This document shows positions 1 to 13,849 of a stretch of 64,000 nt of DNA, in pieces. This stretch comes from Pseudisothecium myosuroides (lineage: Eukaryota; Streptophyta; Bryopsida; Hypnales; Lembophyllaceae). Location of the stretch: NCBI GenBank assembly GCA_951799445.1, contig OX637297.1:5704001-5768000 (forward strand), read 5' to 3'. The number at the start of each line of letters is the position of its first letter. The first letter of the stretch is position 1. Both the position numbers and the translations under genes were made by a program. The notes beneath the pieces are model-generated. The model was not told the DNA's origin, did not search any database, and worked only from the letters and a program-made list of their open reading frames with translations.

Positions 1-1667
1 ATCTAACATCTTGCCACTTCATGTTAAAAATAAATAAATTTCATTAGCAAATTATGAATCAATGACAAATATAGGACATCTTAATTAATATTTTTTTATC
101 ATTTCCAACAAGTGACTAAGAAAAAAATGAACATGATATGTGTTTGACATGCATTACCTGCAATATGCTGTAAAATAGAACCATTTGGGCCTACTAATTC
201 TTCCCAATGGGTACGCCATGCTGCTAGTAGAGATCTAGTAATACCAATGGACTCATTTGTCCAACCATTTGTTTGCGATTGGGAGAAAAATAATCGAGCA
301 ATTTCAATGAGAATCTGTCCGATTCCAAACAGCTTTTCTTTCTTTTGCACATTAATTTCTTCTATACAATATGGTAGACACCATTGTATAAAGAATTGGT
401 ACTCTTCTGCTCTCCAATATGAAAGCTTGTTTCATCAATCAGATGGCCATCTAACTCCAAGGTCCCTTGGCCTGTGTTTTGTGAACTTTACTAATGCATT
501 GTCTATTGCACCAGCTCTACCTTGGCTTACTAAATACTCTACAAAAAACTTAAAAACGTTCAATGGTAAAATATGCATAGGGTCATAAACCAAATCCAAG
601 CTCAAATTAAATACATAGAGATGATATAGTTTCCATAGCTTTGAATATGTTGTGACACTATTCTGCCTCTTAACAAGTGGAAGTGGATGGTGATTTCAGT
701 GCCAAAGCTTCTATATAGATGCTTTCAATGGTTCAAGAAACAAGTGGATTATATTGTGCTTGCTTTCTGTTGTCATAATATGTGACATTGCGTCCTATTA
801 ATTTCTCTACCATGTGGCAGGGACGACAAGCATGGTAATTTAAACCCGGCCACTTTGCATTGCGCTGGATGGTCACCTGTCCAATACATGAGCATTGCTC
901 TTGCCTTGAAGTTTTCAACTACACTTGTAGGGCTAACATTTACTGAAATATCCTCAAATGGAAAATTATAGTCAACATCAAATCCATGAATGAATATGGA
1001 TTCAAGTTCCCTTATAAAGGGTTGAAGAAACACCGTCATCACTTGTTCTTCAACATCTTTCAAGATTTTCTTCGATGATGCAGGAATGAATAAAACTAGC
1101 ATTGGTCATATAAGATTTTGAATTCCTCCATTCAATATTTCAATCTCAACAGCCCAACAATCCTTGTACTTTGTTGTTGCTGCTTGAAATCCATCCCAGT
1201 GAGCAGCAATAGCAAAGTTTCTTGGATCACCCTTCCAAATGAAATTACAAAATTAGTTTCTTCAAATACTTGTGAAACTGAAATTGAAATTCAAAGAAAA
1301 GACTTCAAATATACAATATCTTAAGAAATAGGTTTGCAGTTCTATTTTTTTTAAAGTTCCAAGATCAAGTACATACATTTATACACACACACACACAAAG
1401 ATCTATATATCCTTGTGTGTGTATACACTTCACCACTTTCACTAAGTGGGAACATCACTGTCCATAAACAACTTCATTTCAAAGTTGAATAAAATTTTTT
1501 GTAGCAACTTCAACATTTAATTATATTACACACATTCTATACTACAAGGATTGCAAAGTTAGATTTGAGTTGGTGACACATACTTTAATGAGTGAAGGTG
1601 ACTCTTTGATGTTTAAGCCACAATGTGGACATTGAAATTGATATATCCCAAGGTCACTGCTCCACCC
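1..1667 (-). pseudogene. Tnp2/CACTA-like transposase, C-terminal half (gene runs off the window)
   Basis: This is the 3' part of a transposase gene that starts near 7374. Reading leftwards, the minus strand gives a CPHCG zinc-binding stretch (about 1600-1660). Next comes HWDGFQAATTKYKDCWAVEIEILN (split here: HWDGFQAATT and KYKDCWAVEI, about 1130-1210). Then ARAMLMYWTGDHPAQC and an ACRPC motif (about 770-930), DPMHI (about 580), and a helical tail (160-350) that ends at a CAG/GTAATG splice donor. The order CPxCG, xGDHPAQC, CxxC, DPMHI resembles Tnp2-type (CACTA/Plavaka-related) DDE transposases. A reading-frame change is needed near 835-845, between AGF and the ACRPC part. An LTR-type element interrupts the gene at 1668. 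The superfamily assignment comes from remembered motif order; the exact family is unsure. Confidence 0.55.
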
Positions 1668-4600
1668 TGTGAGCCCCCAATTCGTCACTAGGGACTCACA
1701 GTTTTTTTTTTTCGATTTTTTCAAATTTAAGTATAGTTTTATATACAAAAAATCCAAAAAAGAGTGTAAAAACAAAATAGGTATGTCACGTACCAATATA
1801 GCATTTGGTCCCTTATAAGTTATTTTCCCCCAAATAAACCCCATTTCTACTTGTACATAGATTAAAATGTGGAAGTGCAGATAAATAGTAGAATTAAGGC
1901 TAACCCAGCCCAAACAGCCCAAACCTACAGTACATGTGACATCTTATAGCTAAAATTGGTCTAAGGGAACACCGTTGAGGTCCTAAGTCCATTTCCAAAG
2001 ATAGGTTTCACTTTCCCCATAATATTGAAGAAATAGCAAAAATCCCAATTATTGGCCTGTAGGAGTTACAAACTCAAGATGGACCTGTAAGAGGAATCTC
2101 CATGTGGAGTATGGTGTTCTAGGGTGGAAATCACATTTGGGACTCAATGGCAAAATTGACTTACCAAGATTCCCTTGTATGTGAAAGATTTCCTAGTTGC
2201 CGGAATTAAAAGGAAAAGACAGAATTTGATTTACCTCTGACTTTTGTGCAAAGTAAGAATATGAGCTTGCACATCATTTTTGGAATTTCATGAGAGGTTC
2301 CATAAAAAATTTCAGAATTTTCTGACTTGTAGAAGATGCCCTTCCGGACGGTCAACCGCCAAAACCTATGATGGGAAATTCCTAGAAATTACCCAGGTTG
2401 CGGTAAAATCTTACTAAAAATTAAATTATTTTTTTTATGCTAGTAAGATGCTCCACCAAGTTTCAAGACATTTCGATAGCTAGAAGTGCCCAAACCGGCG
2501 AGATTCCCCGATAATTGGCAAATTTGAAGTTTACGGTGGAGTTGACTTGTGTACCAGGAGCATACGAAATCGGAATGAGGTCAAAGCTAGGTCTTTTCTT
2601 ACTCCCCCATACCTACTAAAGAACCTAGGCTAGTTACTTTTCTCAAAAAAATCAACCTTCAAGATTTGGGTTTTTATCCCGTTTTGGTGTTCAGTTAGCG
2701 GTAGGTTATGTTGAGTTTTTTAGAGTTTGGTTAAGGGGTGAAGAATTCTTCAAAATTATAAATGGCCTTCTGAAGCCAACGGCGCAATCAATTTTCAATT
2801 TAGAGTTAATCTCCAAAAGTTAGAAGTTTGGACCAGCGTAGAAAGTCAAAATTGATTATTTAGGATGAAAATCTTAGATGATAAGATTATTACTAGGAAA
2901 AGAGAGGGGGTGAATGCCCTTGGAAATGTATACGAGGGGGCTCATTTCCCTCTCACAAACATCCCTTGTAGCCATATTTTGGCTCATTTTACACATTTGG
3001 GTCCATTTAGTTGGATTTTGGTCGTTTTAGGCCACGTTTCCAAAATTTTGTGTTTTTGAAGCATTTTAACTCTTTTGTTGGTGTTTTTGAAGCTTTCTTT
3101 GAAGAACATTGAGGTCCCTTCAAAGTTGCTCCTACTTGCCTTGTTGTAATCGTTGTATGTTTTTGTTGGTGGTTGTTGATATTTGTACTAATTTCAAAGT
3201 ATACCCCCCTCCGTACCTTGGCGATGCTGCTTAGAGGGGCCTTTAATGTTTGATTATTGAGTGTTTTGTACTACCATACTTGTTCTTACAATTGATTGTT
3301 CATCTAGCTTGTATTAACTTTTACACTAACAAATGTTGTAGTTTGGTATTTGTGCTAACTTTCTTATTCTAACGTGTTGGTACGGAGTGTTGGTGGAAGT
3401 AAATTTGGTGTAGAAGTGGATGGAGTGATAGTAGTATTAGACAAGGCGGCAAAGCTTTGACTTTGAAAGATTTGAAATTTGATAGCATTTAGAGTGTTAT
3501 TGAAATCACGGCGAAGCTCTAGCTTTGAGTGGTTAGAGTTTGGAGCTTTACTAAAAACACAACGAAGCTTTGAATCCTCCAAGTCAAATTAGCCATAGCG
3601 TTGAGTTTTTGTATCAAACCAAGTTTTTATTCAAACTTGAGCTAAATTAGAGTTCCAATTAAATTTTGGGCAAGAAACTAGCTCAAGCCTCCCTAAAGGT
3701 AAGGGGCCCTTTTGGTAGTAGGAAAAATATTCAAAGTTCAGTGAGTCCATCAAATCAGCATTTTAGTTTAAAAATCGTAGGTTCCAAAGAAATCCAAGTT
3801 TTAATTTAGAACTAGTGAATTTCTAAGTGCAAGAGCTGAAATTAGTGAAAAAATTAGTTAATTTCCAAAAATCAGAGTTTAGTTTGAAAACTAGTGAGTC
3901 ATAAAAAAATCCAGAGCTTTAGTCCAGAACTAGTAAGCCTCCTCAAAATCAAAATTTAGCTTGAAGGTTAGTGAATTTCCAATTAATGAGGAAATTAGTG
4001 AAGAAATTAGTAAGTCCCACAAATAATCAATGTTTCAGTTAAGTGAGTTTTAACTAGTGAGTTTTAAAAATCAGTGCTTTAACCCAGTGATACAGCCCTG
4101 GTGAACAAACAGCCCACCACACAGTTGAGATCTGGGAAGAGCCACGGTGACAGGCCCTTAAGCCGTGAGAACAGGTTGTCAAACCGTGGAAACAGGCTGT
4201 TAAGCCAGGAACGAGCTGCTAGGAACGAGAACTGCCTCAGGAACGCATGGTACCTTGGGGAATAAGCTGCTGCAACCAGGGGATGAGTTTGGTTGTTGTG
4301 CAAGGACAAGTTTGGCTGCTGCCTGTGCAAATCTCTGCTGTGAAGGCTGGGAGCTCAACTGTACCAGGTTTTGGATTGTAAAACAGTACAAAATAAATTC
4401 AAGTTGCTAGAAAGAGTATTGGAAGGAAAGAGAGATTCATCTCCTACTCTATGATGTAAGCTAATTAAATAGTTAGAACAAGTAGGAAGAAGTAATAGCA
4501 TTTATTAGGAGCTTGCTCATCAAATTAGGAACTTCACAATCAGAGGAGTCTAAGTAATGATTAATGGAGTTGCAATTGTGGAAATGTGGAATAGGAAGTG

Positions 4601-6106
4601 AGAGGAATGAGAAGGTGGCTTGGTTGTTGGCAAGTCTAGCAATCAAAGAGGATTAGGAAGAAATCCAAACAAATTCTATTAGCCATTAGAATTGAAGATT
4701 GGACAATTATTGACTTGGGATAGGGGGACAACAGTCTTGGACAAATTGGATAATTGACTTAGATAAGGGTCTACAATTATTGACTTTTAGAGTAGGGAGA
4801 CAAGATCTTAGAAGATTTGACTAATAGTCTCTAGTAGGGAATAATATCTTCTTTAGGCCAAGTCTATGATTTGACTTCAATAATTGAGGTAAGAAAGAGA
4901 TAGAGAGAAAGAAATCAAGTGAAGAAAGAAAAGGAGGTAGAAATTCTTTTGTTTAAATTTCAAAATCATAGCCTAAGTTACAAGTTAGGTTCAGACCTTT
5001 AAGAATAGTTTTTACTCTAAGTTTAGTTTCAGATTCTTGTAGAAATTATCTAGAGGTTTCCGAAAACATATGACACTTAGACAAAAGAATTAAAACGAGT
5101 AAGATATGAAGGGATGAAGTTTAACACCTAATTTGGATGAAAAACATTTAGGAGTATCCAAGAGGAACAAAATTAGAAAATTAGTAAGTAAAAATAATCT
5201 AGAATCTCAAAGTGAAATTAGAAGTTAGTTTTGGAATTAGGACTAGTAGTAATTAGTGGATGAAGTTTTAAACACCGATTGCGGTCAAACTTCATCCATC
5301 AATAACTCCTAGTATGAAGGTCTAATTAGCACGTGTCTTAGCATTCTAGAAAGCTAAAATTATTACCTACAAGTAAAAGTTAACAAAAATCTAAAAATAG
5401 TAAACTGCTAGAAATAGCACCGAACCACATAAGTATGATAAGGATAAAATAACTAATCCAAAAGGTAATCAAAGAAGGAAATTAGATTTAGAAGGGTGTA
5501 GAAGAAAATTAGGGGAGTCCAAAACTAGTTCAACTTTAGAAAAATACTTAGCCTTCTAAGAGTAAATGACGGATGAATTTTGGGTTAGGATATGGATGAA
5601 GTAGGACAAAAAATCACTCATCCAAGTCCAAACTTAGAACCTAGGTAGAAGTTGGTAGTCTAAAGTCAAAGTCTAAAAATCAAAGTAAATTGGAATAAGA
5701 AAGAGGTTTAAAATCATGGATGAAGTTTAGATAGACTTATAGAAGCTAAATCTTCATCTGTCCATAACTTTTGCTAAGAAGGTCGTATGATTTTGAGTTT
5801 TTATATTTTTAGAAATGGCATGAAATCTTCTCTCAACTTATGTGCCTAAATTTAGACTGTCTCAACTTTCACTTAAAAACCACAGCGGCCTAGTTAGTAT
5901 GCCTTAATTAGGATAAATATTGCAAATTGAGTTAGTTTTTCTTGGTTTTCTTGCAAGTTGTGTATGTTTAGGAGTTAGAAAAGATCCATTTCTAGGAAGG
6001 CACAATGGATTTACGCTAGGCATCCATAGGACAAAAATCAAACCTAAAACTCAAGAACCTGGTTGTGATCATTTGTTTACCAAGGGTGAGTAAATAAGTG
6101 CTCACA
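1668..6106. mobile_element. LTR-type insertion (solo-LTR-like), 4,439 bp, TSD CACCC
   Basis: The unit begins TGTGAG and ends CTCACA, the short inverted TG...CA ends of LTRs. It is bracketed by the 5-bp direct repeat CACCC (1663-1667 and 6107-6111). Removing it rejoins two parts of the Tnp2-like transposase gene, so the borders are well supported. I find no internal second TG...CA boundary, no long direct terminal repeats, and no gag/pol reading frame. It may therefore be an unusually long solo LTR or a non-coding LTR derivative. A GC-richer stretch at 4080-4370 has short repeats around an ACAGGCTGTT/ACAGGTTGTC theme but no convincing protein. A CA microsatellite (1384-1397) lies just outside. 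Confidence 0.7.
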
Positions 6107-6111
6107 CACCC

Positions 6112-7374
6112 AATACATTTCGTTGGAAATGCTTTGAATATAAAGTTGCAATTTGGGCCAAAACAACATACCGGTAACTCCCACTATTTTTCTGGATTCC
6201 AAAAATCTTGTACTTCTCTCATTTTTTCCCATGCCAAAATTGGGAAATAGAAGGGAGTTGGTGGTGCACCTCTCTTCTCAACCATTCATTTCATTTCCTC
6301 CAAACTTCCAGGAAATCATAACATGTGCTTCTACTTTTGCACATGAATGCAATGAGTGATCCAAAAGGCAAATAATCAAATGCCATTACATCTTTCCGTG
6401 GAATTTTGCATTCTGGGCATTTTGTACAACAATTTGTACAATCTTGTGCAAGTCTCGGAGTATTACCTGTACCACAAGTGCACTTGACAACATATGGCCT
6501 TCATAAAAGTCTTCATTACTTGGTTCCATAAATATAGGCGAATGTGGAATCCCTTCTTTTCCAATACACAACTGGTACCTTACTAGGCTTGTCATTCCAT
6601 AATCTTTGTAGAAACTCTCTATTTCATTCCAGCATGATGGTGCAAAATAATCCTGTGAATTGGTTTCTATTGGCAAACAACATCAACTTCTTTTAGGATG
6701 TGGTGTTATTTTATTCTCAAAAGCATTCAATGCAATCATTTAATTAACAAAAATTGAAGTCCTTGAATGATTTATAGATAGTCAAAGTTCATTAAATAAA
6801 TAAAAGCAAAAGATGCGTTTTCACATCCATAACAAACCTACTATATTCATTAATTGTCCAATGCCCATCTCTCCATAATCCGGTTGGTTTTCATATTGAC
6901 CTTGTTTTTTTCTTCTAAAAATCATTGAAGAATTTTCTCTTGGACACCAATAGGCACATCAACAGCATCTAAGTCTGCTTAAAGACCTAGTACTTTAATC
7001 TCAATTGATTGACGGAGATCTGGCTCTTGTGAGGGGTATTGAGGAATTCTACCATCTATAAATCCAACTCTTATTGACATATCCACTTCCTCAATATGAA
7101 ATTCAAAGTCTTCGGTTTCTCTTTGCGGAGAAAGTGTTGGAGACACATTGGATGCAATACCTTGCATCACCTTAGAAGGACTTCCAGGACTTCCCAACGC
7201 TGTCATTGGAGCTATAGAAGAAGGCGATGAAGAAGATGGAGATAGAGGCGATGCAGAGCCATCAGAACCACTTGTTTCTGAATGAATGACAATTCTATTT
7301 CTCCACAAGTGTCTATAATAGGTTGCCCTTGAAACTATTCGATTTTGAATTTGATATTGATGTTGGCAAGTCAT
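6112..7374 (-). pseudogene. Tnp2/CACTA-like transposase, N-terminal half
   Basis: Minus-strand frames here encode the start of the same transposase. At 6979-7374 a protein with a CQHQ...VSRATYYRHLWR opening is followed by a Ser/Pro-rich linker and an acidic stretch; this opening is typical of Tnp2-like proteins. At 6150-6680 lies a second coding block with a Cys-rich patch (CTNCCTKCPECKIPRK, about 6400-6450) and then ...DVMAFDYLPFGSLIAFMCK (about 6350-6400). The two blocks are separated by about 300 bp that may be an intron. Frame switches inside 6386-6676 suggest either introns or decay. The gene then runs into the LTR-type insertion at 6106 and resumes at 1667. Confidence 0.5.
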
Positions 7375-9952
7375 TTTGAAGAACTCAATCTATTGTTGTA
7401 TTTCAAACAAAATAATTATTACAATACTCAAATATCATATATTTGAATAGAACGATATTTAAAATATAAATTTGAAACATAGATTACATGTACAGCTAGT
7501 TCTATGTTTCAAAGGAATATATCTAAAATATTAAGTACAACAAGGACTACATGCAAAGCTAGAAGGAGTACTTGCAAAGCTCGAGGTGATGTTGTTGTGC
7601 TTCGGAAATATTTTCAGTAGGTAAAATTATATAGTTGTTTTTTGTTTTTTGTCTTTTCAAATTTACGCACGAAAAGATGAAATATGCCATCTGCACTTTC
7701 TGAGAACTCAAACAGGCTCTATTGACTTCATAATTTATGATTTGACTTCATTCTAATCTACATGTAAAGCTCTATTTATGATGTTCCTTCGATAAAAATT
7801 GCAAAAGTTAGAAGAGCTATTTTTACTTCAATGTAAAACCAAGTAGCAATAAATTAATTCTAAGAAATATGAACCTTTTCTTTGAGAACATAGAGATTGA
7901 TACGTACGCAAACAAATTTGAACCATTGAAATCCAAATAATGAGGTAAAAGTTATGAGGAATTCTATTTCCTGGGAATGAAGGTAGAAAAACACAATCAT
8001 TAAGTTGTCTTTTGCTCTCAATTTTGAAAATTTTCAAGTAAAGATAAATATAAAGGACATTAATTGTTTACTAAAGAATTTTAAATATTGGAATTAATGA
8101 TTCTAAAATTTTCCAAAAAAAGATTAGCATATTATTTATACCTTCTATTTTATAGTTTTTTATAAATGAATGTGAAATTTTTTTTAGTTTTTTTTAGTTT
8201 TTTTTTCCTTCAAAAAAATCTCAATCCGTTTCCAAATTCTTGACTATGAGATTATAGGACATAATTATGTTTTGTTTTTTTAAATTGTTGAAAGTCAGAA
8301 CTTCACCTTTTAGAAGGGCTAGAGAAGCCTATATTTTGAAGTTCAGGCACATTCAAATTGCAAGTAGTGGGGTCATTCCCTCTAAAATTTTGGAACAATG
8401 TACTTGAACAAAATAAGCAAAAGATCTTACAGTTAATAAATAACTATTGAGGAAGATTTTGACCTTGCTTTGGTGACAAGTATTGAGAAGCACTTTGGGC
8501 TTTTGAATATGAAGGAATTTCAGGAGTTTATATGATCCTTTTTAAATGCACTGCAATATTTTACAAAACTAATGAATTCAACATGTGGTCTATATTTAAT
8601 AATCCTAAAATTTATTAGGATATTAGTCAATGAAGTCATTTGGACAATCTTATTCATCCATTGATTACTTGTAAACTTTCATGCATATAATACTTGAAAA
8701 TAGTAAATTAAAATTTGATAAAGTATAATTTTGGTAACTTAATTCCTCTTGTGTTTCTTTTTTCTCTATTGTGAAGGAGGATGCACCAACAACCATGTTT
8801 GATAATGGCTCATATTTTCCCATAAAAATAATCTTTAATGACACTATTCATATTGAAGATTCACCACAAACATCATTGATAAGTTACTCATTCATTACCA
8901 AATAACTATAAGCATATCACAACATACAATAATGGAAGAAGTGAATGTGTTTAGGAATCACTCAACTCAAACAAGCTGGGGTATAAGCGTGTTTTGCCTC
9001 CAATTTGATACTAAGAAGCACTTGATTGAGTTCTTCCAAATCTTCATGAATCACTATAAATTACATTCGCTGAAGGCCACGAGCTCGGAATACATTCTAT
9101 TATATATAAAAGGCTAATAGTAGAGCACTTGTCACCTATAAACGAATTGCATTCAATACAAACTTCAAAATCTGCATCATTGCATGTGAAAAAGTTAATG
9201 ACTTGCCATTTTATTTATGCCATAAGTTGAATAGAATTGAAATACATGTGTTGTTAGGTAGTAGCATTGATGAACTCGAAGTGGATAAATAGCATAGGAA
9301 TGGTATTGGACTTCAAACCCCAAGGAACAAACTGAACAAAGTGCTAGGGGTACCTCCATGTAAAATTAGACATAGGAGAGAAGTACTCAAGAATGTTGTC
9401 CATTTGTCTTGCCAAAATGAACTTGAGAATCATATGTGAAATTTTGATTTGTAGCTTTTATTTTGAATTACTAATTTGTTGTGTTTCATAATTCAATTCA
9501 AAGTATAGGGAAAGAAAATCCGATATGTATATGTATACATGGAAAAATTATTTAGTAGAAGCAAGTTCAAGAATAAGGAGTAAGAACGTCATTAATAGTT
9601 CTAAGATGGATTTGGAAGACATGTATGAGATTGGTGTATGAAGAGATTGAAACTTTATGGACCTCTCTCTAGAACAATGGCTGAAATTAATATTTTGAAT
9701 GAATTGTACAAGTTCACATTCAAATGTATTGCAATGAACCTCTAAACAAGATTGTCCATTAAGTTTACATAACAAATCCTCATGCAATGAATAAGAGCTT
9801 TCTATGTACATGGAAAAATAATGTATGAAAATAGAATTCTTGGAATTCTCAACCCCTAAAGGACCATCATGTTTGGAGGCCAAAAATTGTTTCAAAATAC
9901 TTATCTCCAAAAGAAGGGCAAAATGTTCATCACTATTTACTTTTTAACAAAT
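7375..9952. other. AT-rich stretch with no recognisable gene
   Basis: The sequence is T- and A-rich with poly-T runs (8170-8215). Reading frames are short and have no recognisable domain. I see no terminal repeats, RNA genes or convincing exons. It could be upstream DNA of the transposase gene or old degraded repeats. Confidence 0.5.
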
Positions 9953-10753
9953 TTAACCATAGGACCTTCTAGTTGACTTATTCAGGTGCAATGTCCTAAA
10001 ATTTTAGAGCAAACATCCCCACCAATTGCAAATTCAACGTGCTTGCACTTCAAAACATAGGCCTTGCTAGCCCTTTCAAACAAAGTAATTCTATTTGTCA
10101 ACATTTTAAAAAAACAACCTCATATGTCTTATAACTTGTGCGTTTTATAGATGTGCTAGAAAATGGGTTGAAAACATTTGAAAAAAAAAGTAATCAAAGA
10201 AACTATCACATTCATGTTGAAGAAAATTACAAATTGGAAGGTGGTATTGACTAATAGAAAAAACTAATATGCTCATAACCTGTACAAAAACTTGGGAATT
10301 GCTAATTACAATGGTGAAAATGTTGTAGTAAAAAATTAGTACGCTACATTTTTATATTTATTTGAAATTTTTTAAAATTGAGAGCAAAACTCCTTGTTAT
10401 AATTATGTTTTTCTACCTTCATTGCCCGCAAAATAAAACTGCTCATAACTTGTATTGTATTATTTGGAATTGAATAGTTCAAATGTTCTTCAGTAGGTAT
10501 CAATCTATAAAACTCCAAAAAAATAATACAAATTTGTTTAGAAAATAATTTTGTAGCTTGATCTGACTTTGCAATAAAGAAAATCCTTCTAACTTTTACA
10601 ATACTTATTGGAATAATATCACACAAAACTTCACACGTACATTATAATGAGTAGCATCCATTCTAAAAAACTCATACCAAAATTCCAAATCAAATTTACA
10701 TGCCCAAGTTCTGAAAAGGCCAAAGTTGACTCATTGGTCCAATCGGGGGTTAT
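9953..10753. mobile_element. degraded TTAA-type (piggyBac-like) MITE
   Basis: The left border reads TTAACCATAGGACC and the right border GGTCCAATCGGGGGTTAT, a decayed form of the TTAA-CCCC...GGGG-TTAA ends seen elsewhere in the window. Its interior (10060-10740) is recognisably related to 43572-44273, including a shared tail with CAAGTTCTGAAAAGGCCAAA-like sequence before the right end. There is no coding capacity. Confidence 0.5.
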
Positions 10754-11765
10754 TTTAAGGATTTGTGAAATCTTTTTTGTTGGCCTATAAATAGAAGTTT
10801 GGTCTTATTGTCCCATAAATTTTTGGTTTTCATGCAACAATTAAAACAATAATTGTATTTCGCAAGTAGTATATTGGTGTTGTGTCTTTACAAAAAGTTT
10901 TAATGCCTAAAGAAAAACATTGATATCTTAAGAGCTTTTTGAGTATCCATTTGGTCGAGCAAGGGAACATTGGGAATAGTGCAATTAAAACCAAGTAGGA
11001 AAATTTTTGTTCATGTACCATCTAGGTTTTCATGTATTATCTAGGTTTCAGTTGCATGTCACCAAGTACCATAGGTGTATTGAAGAAGTTATTGGCTACT
11101 GGTTACTTGTGAGCCATGAAAAAATGATCATTGGTTTAGAAGGAAATTTGTGATTTATATTCCATTCCAAGGAAAAAAAACTTTAATTGTAATTTTCATT
11201 ATACTTATAAAAGTCAATTTAACTCTCAAGAAAGTTAGCATCGAGAGTGGATGATGATAATTTTTGAAAGTGTTTTTCTATAGCAAAAAGCTTATATCTA
11301 TTCAAGATAGGTGTGACTATCTTGATCACCTAGCGCTTGATCAAGTCATTTTGAAATGGGATAAAAGGAACCTTGTAGAAATGAAGGTCCTATGTTATGA
11401 GTCTTTACAACCTAGCATGATTTATTTTGCCTCGGGAGTTTCAAATCCATTCATTGAAACCATGCTCTTTAAGCGGGAAAATGAACACTTTCACTTACTT
11501 CTCACGTAACCTATAAAAACTCCCTATATCCAAGACTTAAAAGCACCTTGGTCAATCTTGATTGTAATAATCAAAATATTCATGCTTAGACAAAGAAATG
11601 AAATGAAGCTTAAAAAGTCTATTTTCTACTGTATATTCCTATTTTATTTCAAAAATGTAAAAAGTCAAAAAATTTCAATGTATTATGAATTGTTGCAATT
11701 GAAAATTCTATACGTAAGAATCAAAATTATACAATATTATACAATTTTCAACTATATTTTCTACA
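10754..11765. other. no clear gene; one weak ORF
   Basis: A plus-strand frame at 11264-11509 (about 80 codons) has fairly even amino-acid use (for example LDHLALDQVILKWDKRNLVEM) and might be a remnant exon, but it matches no family I recognise. Nothing else stands out. Confidence 0.3.
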
Positions 11766-12348
11766 TTAACCCCTTGAGGACCATGCGAGCAGATTTTGAG
11801 CAATGAATAAACAAAAACATATTCCAAACTCAAAGAAATGTTTTTTTTCATCCATTATTTTTTTTGGAAGATTCTTGATTTCTTGTTTTAGTTCTTCAAT
11901 ATTTATATAGTATAGATTATGAAGATTTTGCTTTGCAAATATTCTATAATTGAAGGAGTACTGGTAGGTCTAATCTGAAAAAGTATTCTCTTCAGTTCAA
12001 AAAATGACCTTTGAAGAACAACTTGAATAAAAAAATAAAATAAAATTCTTAAAAAATCACTATTATTAGAGCTTCACATTGTGAACTGGAAAAAAAATTA
12101 TTGTAAAAATCATGAGTATTCAATCTACAATTGATTTTAGAAAGAATTTTCAATTTATGGCTTCAAATTTTATTGTCAAAATATTGGTTTGTGTATTGGT
12201 TGCTCTAATCATGTGGATGTGACCTAGAAACCATATTTTACAAATATTGTTTGAGAATCATCATAAAAATATTGTTCTAAGTTGCATTTTATAATAGATC
12301 TTCACAATTTTGGAAATTTTGATGACTCCATGGTCCTTGAGGGCTTAA
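11766..12348. mobile_element. TTAA-type (piggyBac-like) MITE, 583 bp
   Basis: Both ends carry a TTAA (11766-11769, 12345-12348). The inverted repeats are CCCCTTGAGGACCATG at the left and GCCCTCAAGGACCATG read inward from the right. The interior is AT-rich and non-coding. The TTAA target and the CCC-type terminus are the signature of piggyBac-class elements. This copy is shorter than the ~940-bp relatives. Confidence 0.75.
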
Positions 12349-13139
12349 TAATTAACTTTTAATTTAAATTATAAAATTAAGTTTTTTTATTTGAATATCA
12401 TTTATATAATTGACTATTTTTTCATTTGACTTCCAAAAATCACATAAATTTCAATTTTTCTCCCATTTCTTTGAAGTAATTAATATCTATAGGAAAAACT
12501 TATTGCACATGTGAAATATATTAAAAGTTTATATATCAGCTAATGAAAGGGAAAATGTAGCTTAATAGTGGTAATTTTATTTGAAAACCATTTGGGCAAG
12601 ATATTTTGAGGTGTAAGAAATAAAATTATTAATTGAAAAAAGCTCACTCTATTCTTCATATTATATTTGAAAAACACTACATGTACAATGAAGCCAACAT
12701 GGAAACCACTTCCATAATGCATACCAAAAAAAAATATTTATGCAGTCACTCTTTGACTTCCATCCTCTGAAGCAAATAAATCATTGAATGTGAAGAAATT
12801 CCATATCAAATTTTTTAAGGGTCCACAAGGCCTCATATCATTCATTAATAAGTTGAAATATGACAATTATTTATAGAAATGACTTCATTTATGCCAAATC
12901 AAAACTTCACTCAGGGCACTATGGTGAAATTCGCCTCTAAAAAACACCGAAGCTTTTGTATTTGAGTTTCAACATCAATTGTTTTTTTATTCAAGAACTT
13001 ATTTAATTAGCTAATGAAATCTAATTATAGCCGCTAATAAAATATAATTAATTTTTTAATCACTCACCAATTAATCTTGATTAATTATCAGTTGTTCACT
13101 TGATTAACTAATTTGTCTTCACCACTATAATCCAGATCG
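12349..13139. other. no recognisable gene
   Basis: AT-rich sequence with only short frames; no terminal repeats or splice-bounded coding block that I can defend. Confidence 0.4.
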
Positions 13140-13153
13140 TTAAAAGTGAGAAA

Positions 13154-13400
13154 GCCCTAAAATGACAAAGGAAAAAGCGAGTGAAGATATGAACCTCTGG
13201 ATTTGCCTTGCTTGTTGTAGAAGATCGGATGGGTGGGCGCCGCCGCCTAAAGGCTCCCAAATTTGTTTAAGTTGATAAAGATAGCGTTGCATTAATGGCT
13301 TCGAACAGTTCGTCTGGCTTGTACGCAAATGAATGGTCCTCCCCTCCCAAGTGTTCTTCACGAAGTAAACACCCTATTCAGCTTGCATGCGGCGATGAGA
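13154..13400 (-). other. possible exon of an unidentified host gene
   Basis: This island is GC-richer than its surroundings. It has an open minus-strand frame (NTWEGRTIHLRTSQTNCSKP, then LYQLKQIWEPLGGGAHPSD and QQARQIQR) that ends next to a possible AG/GTTCAT splice donor. Upstream on the minus strand a stop lies just before the block, so an acceptor there would be needed. I do not recognise the protein. Confidence 0.25.
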
Positions 13401-13849
13401 GGCGAAGGTTTGCATCCCAAATTGCAACAGATGTCTCTAAATTCTTGGTATCCCTCAAGTTAGTCTTCTAATCGCTACCACAATAGATTTCTATTTCCAG
13501 GGGTCCTGCACTTGCAGAGGTCTGAGTCCATGCATGCGTTCCTCGGTAAAAAATACAAATACTCCATCCTAAGTTCTCTAGTGCTCCTATTCTAACCACT
13601 CAAATGAAAACATCGTGCATGAGAAGTAGCATATGAAAGGCAAAAGAAGTAGAGACAGGTACACTTCTCTTCCCAACCCTTGAAGTCTAACGAGGGCGGT
13701 GGACGTGGGGAACCTCTAATAATTGGACCAATAATTTTTTTTTCCTGTGTGTACAGAGAACAATGAACTCATTCATACATCACTATTTGCAACTTGCTTT
13801 CGAATAGGGTTAGTGCACTACCACTTTATGGCTACTAAGATGATTTTCA

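Noticed and set aside
1384..1397. CA microsatellite as regulatory site
   Set aside because: Simple repeat with no context linking it to a gene.
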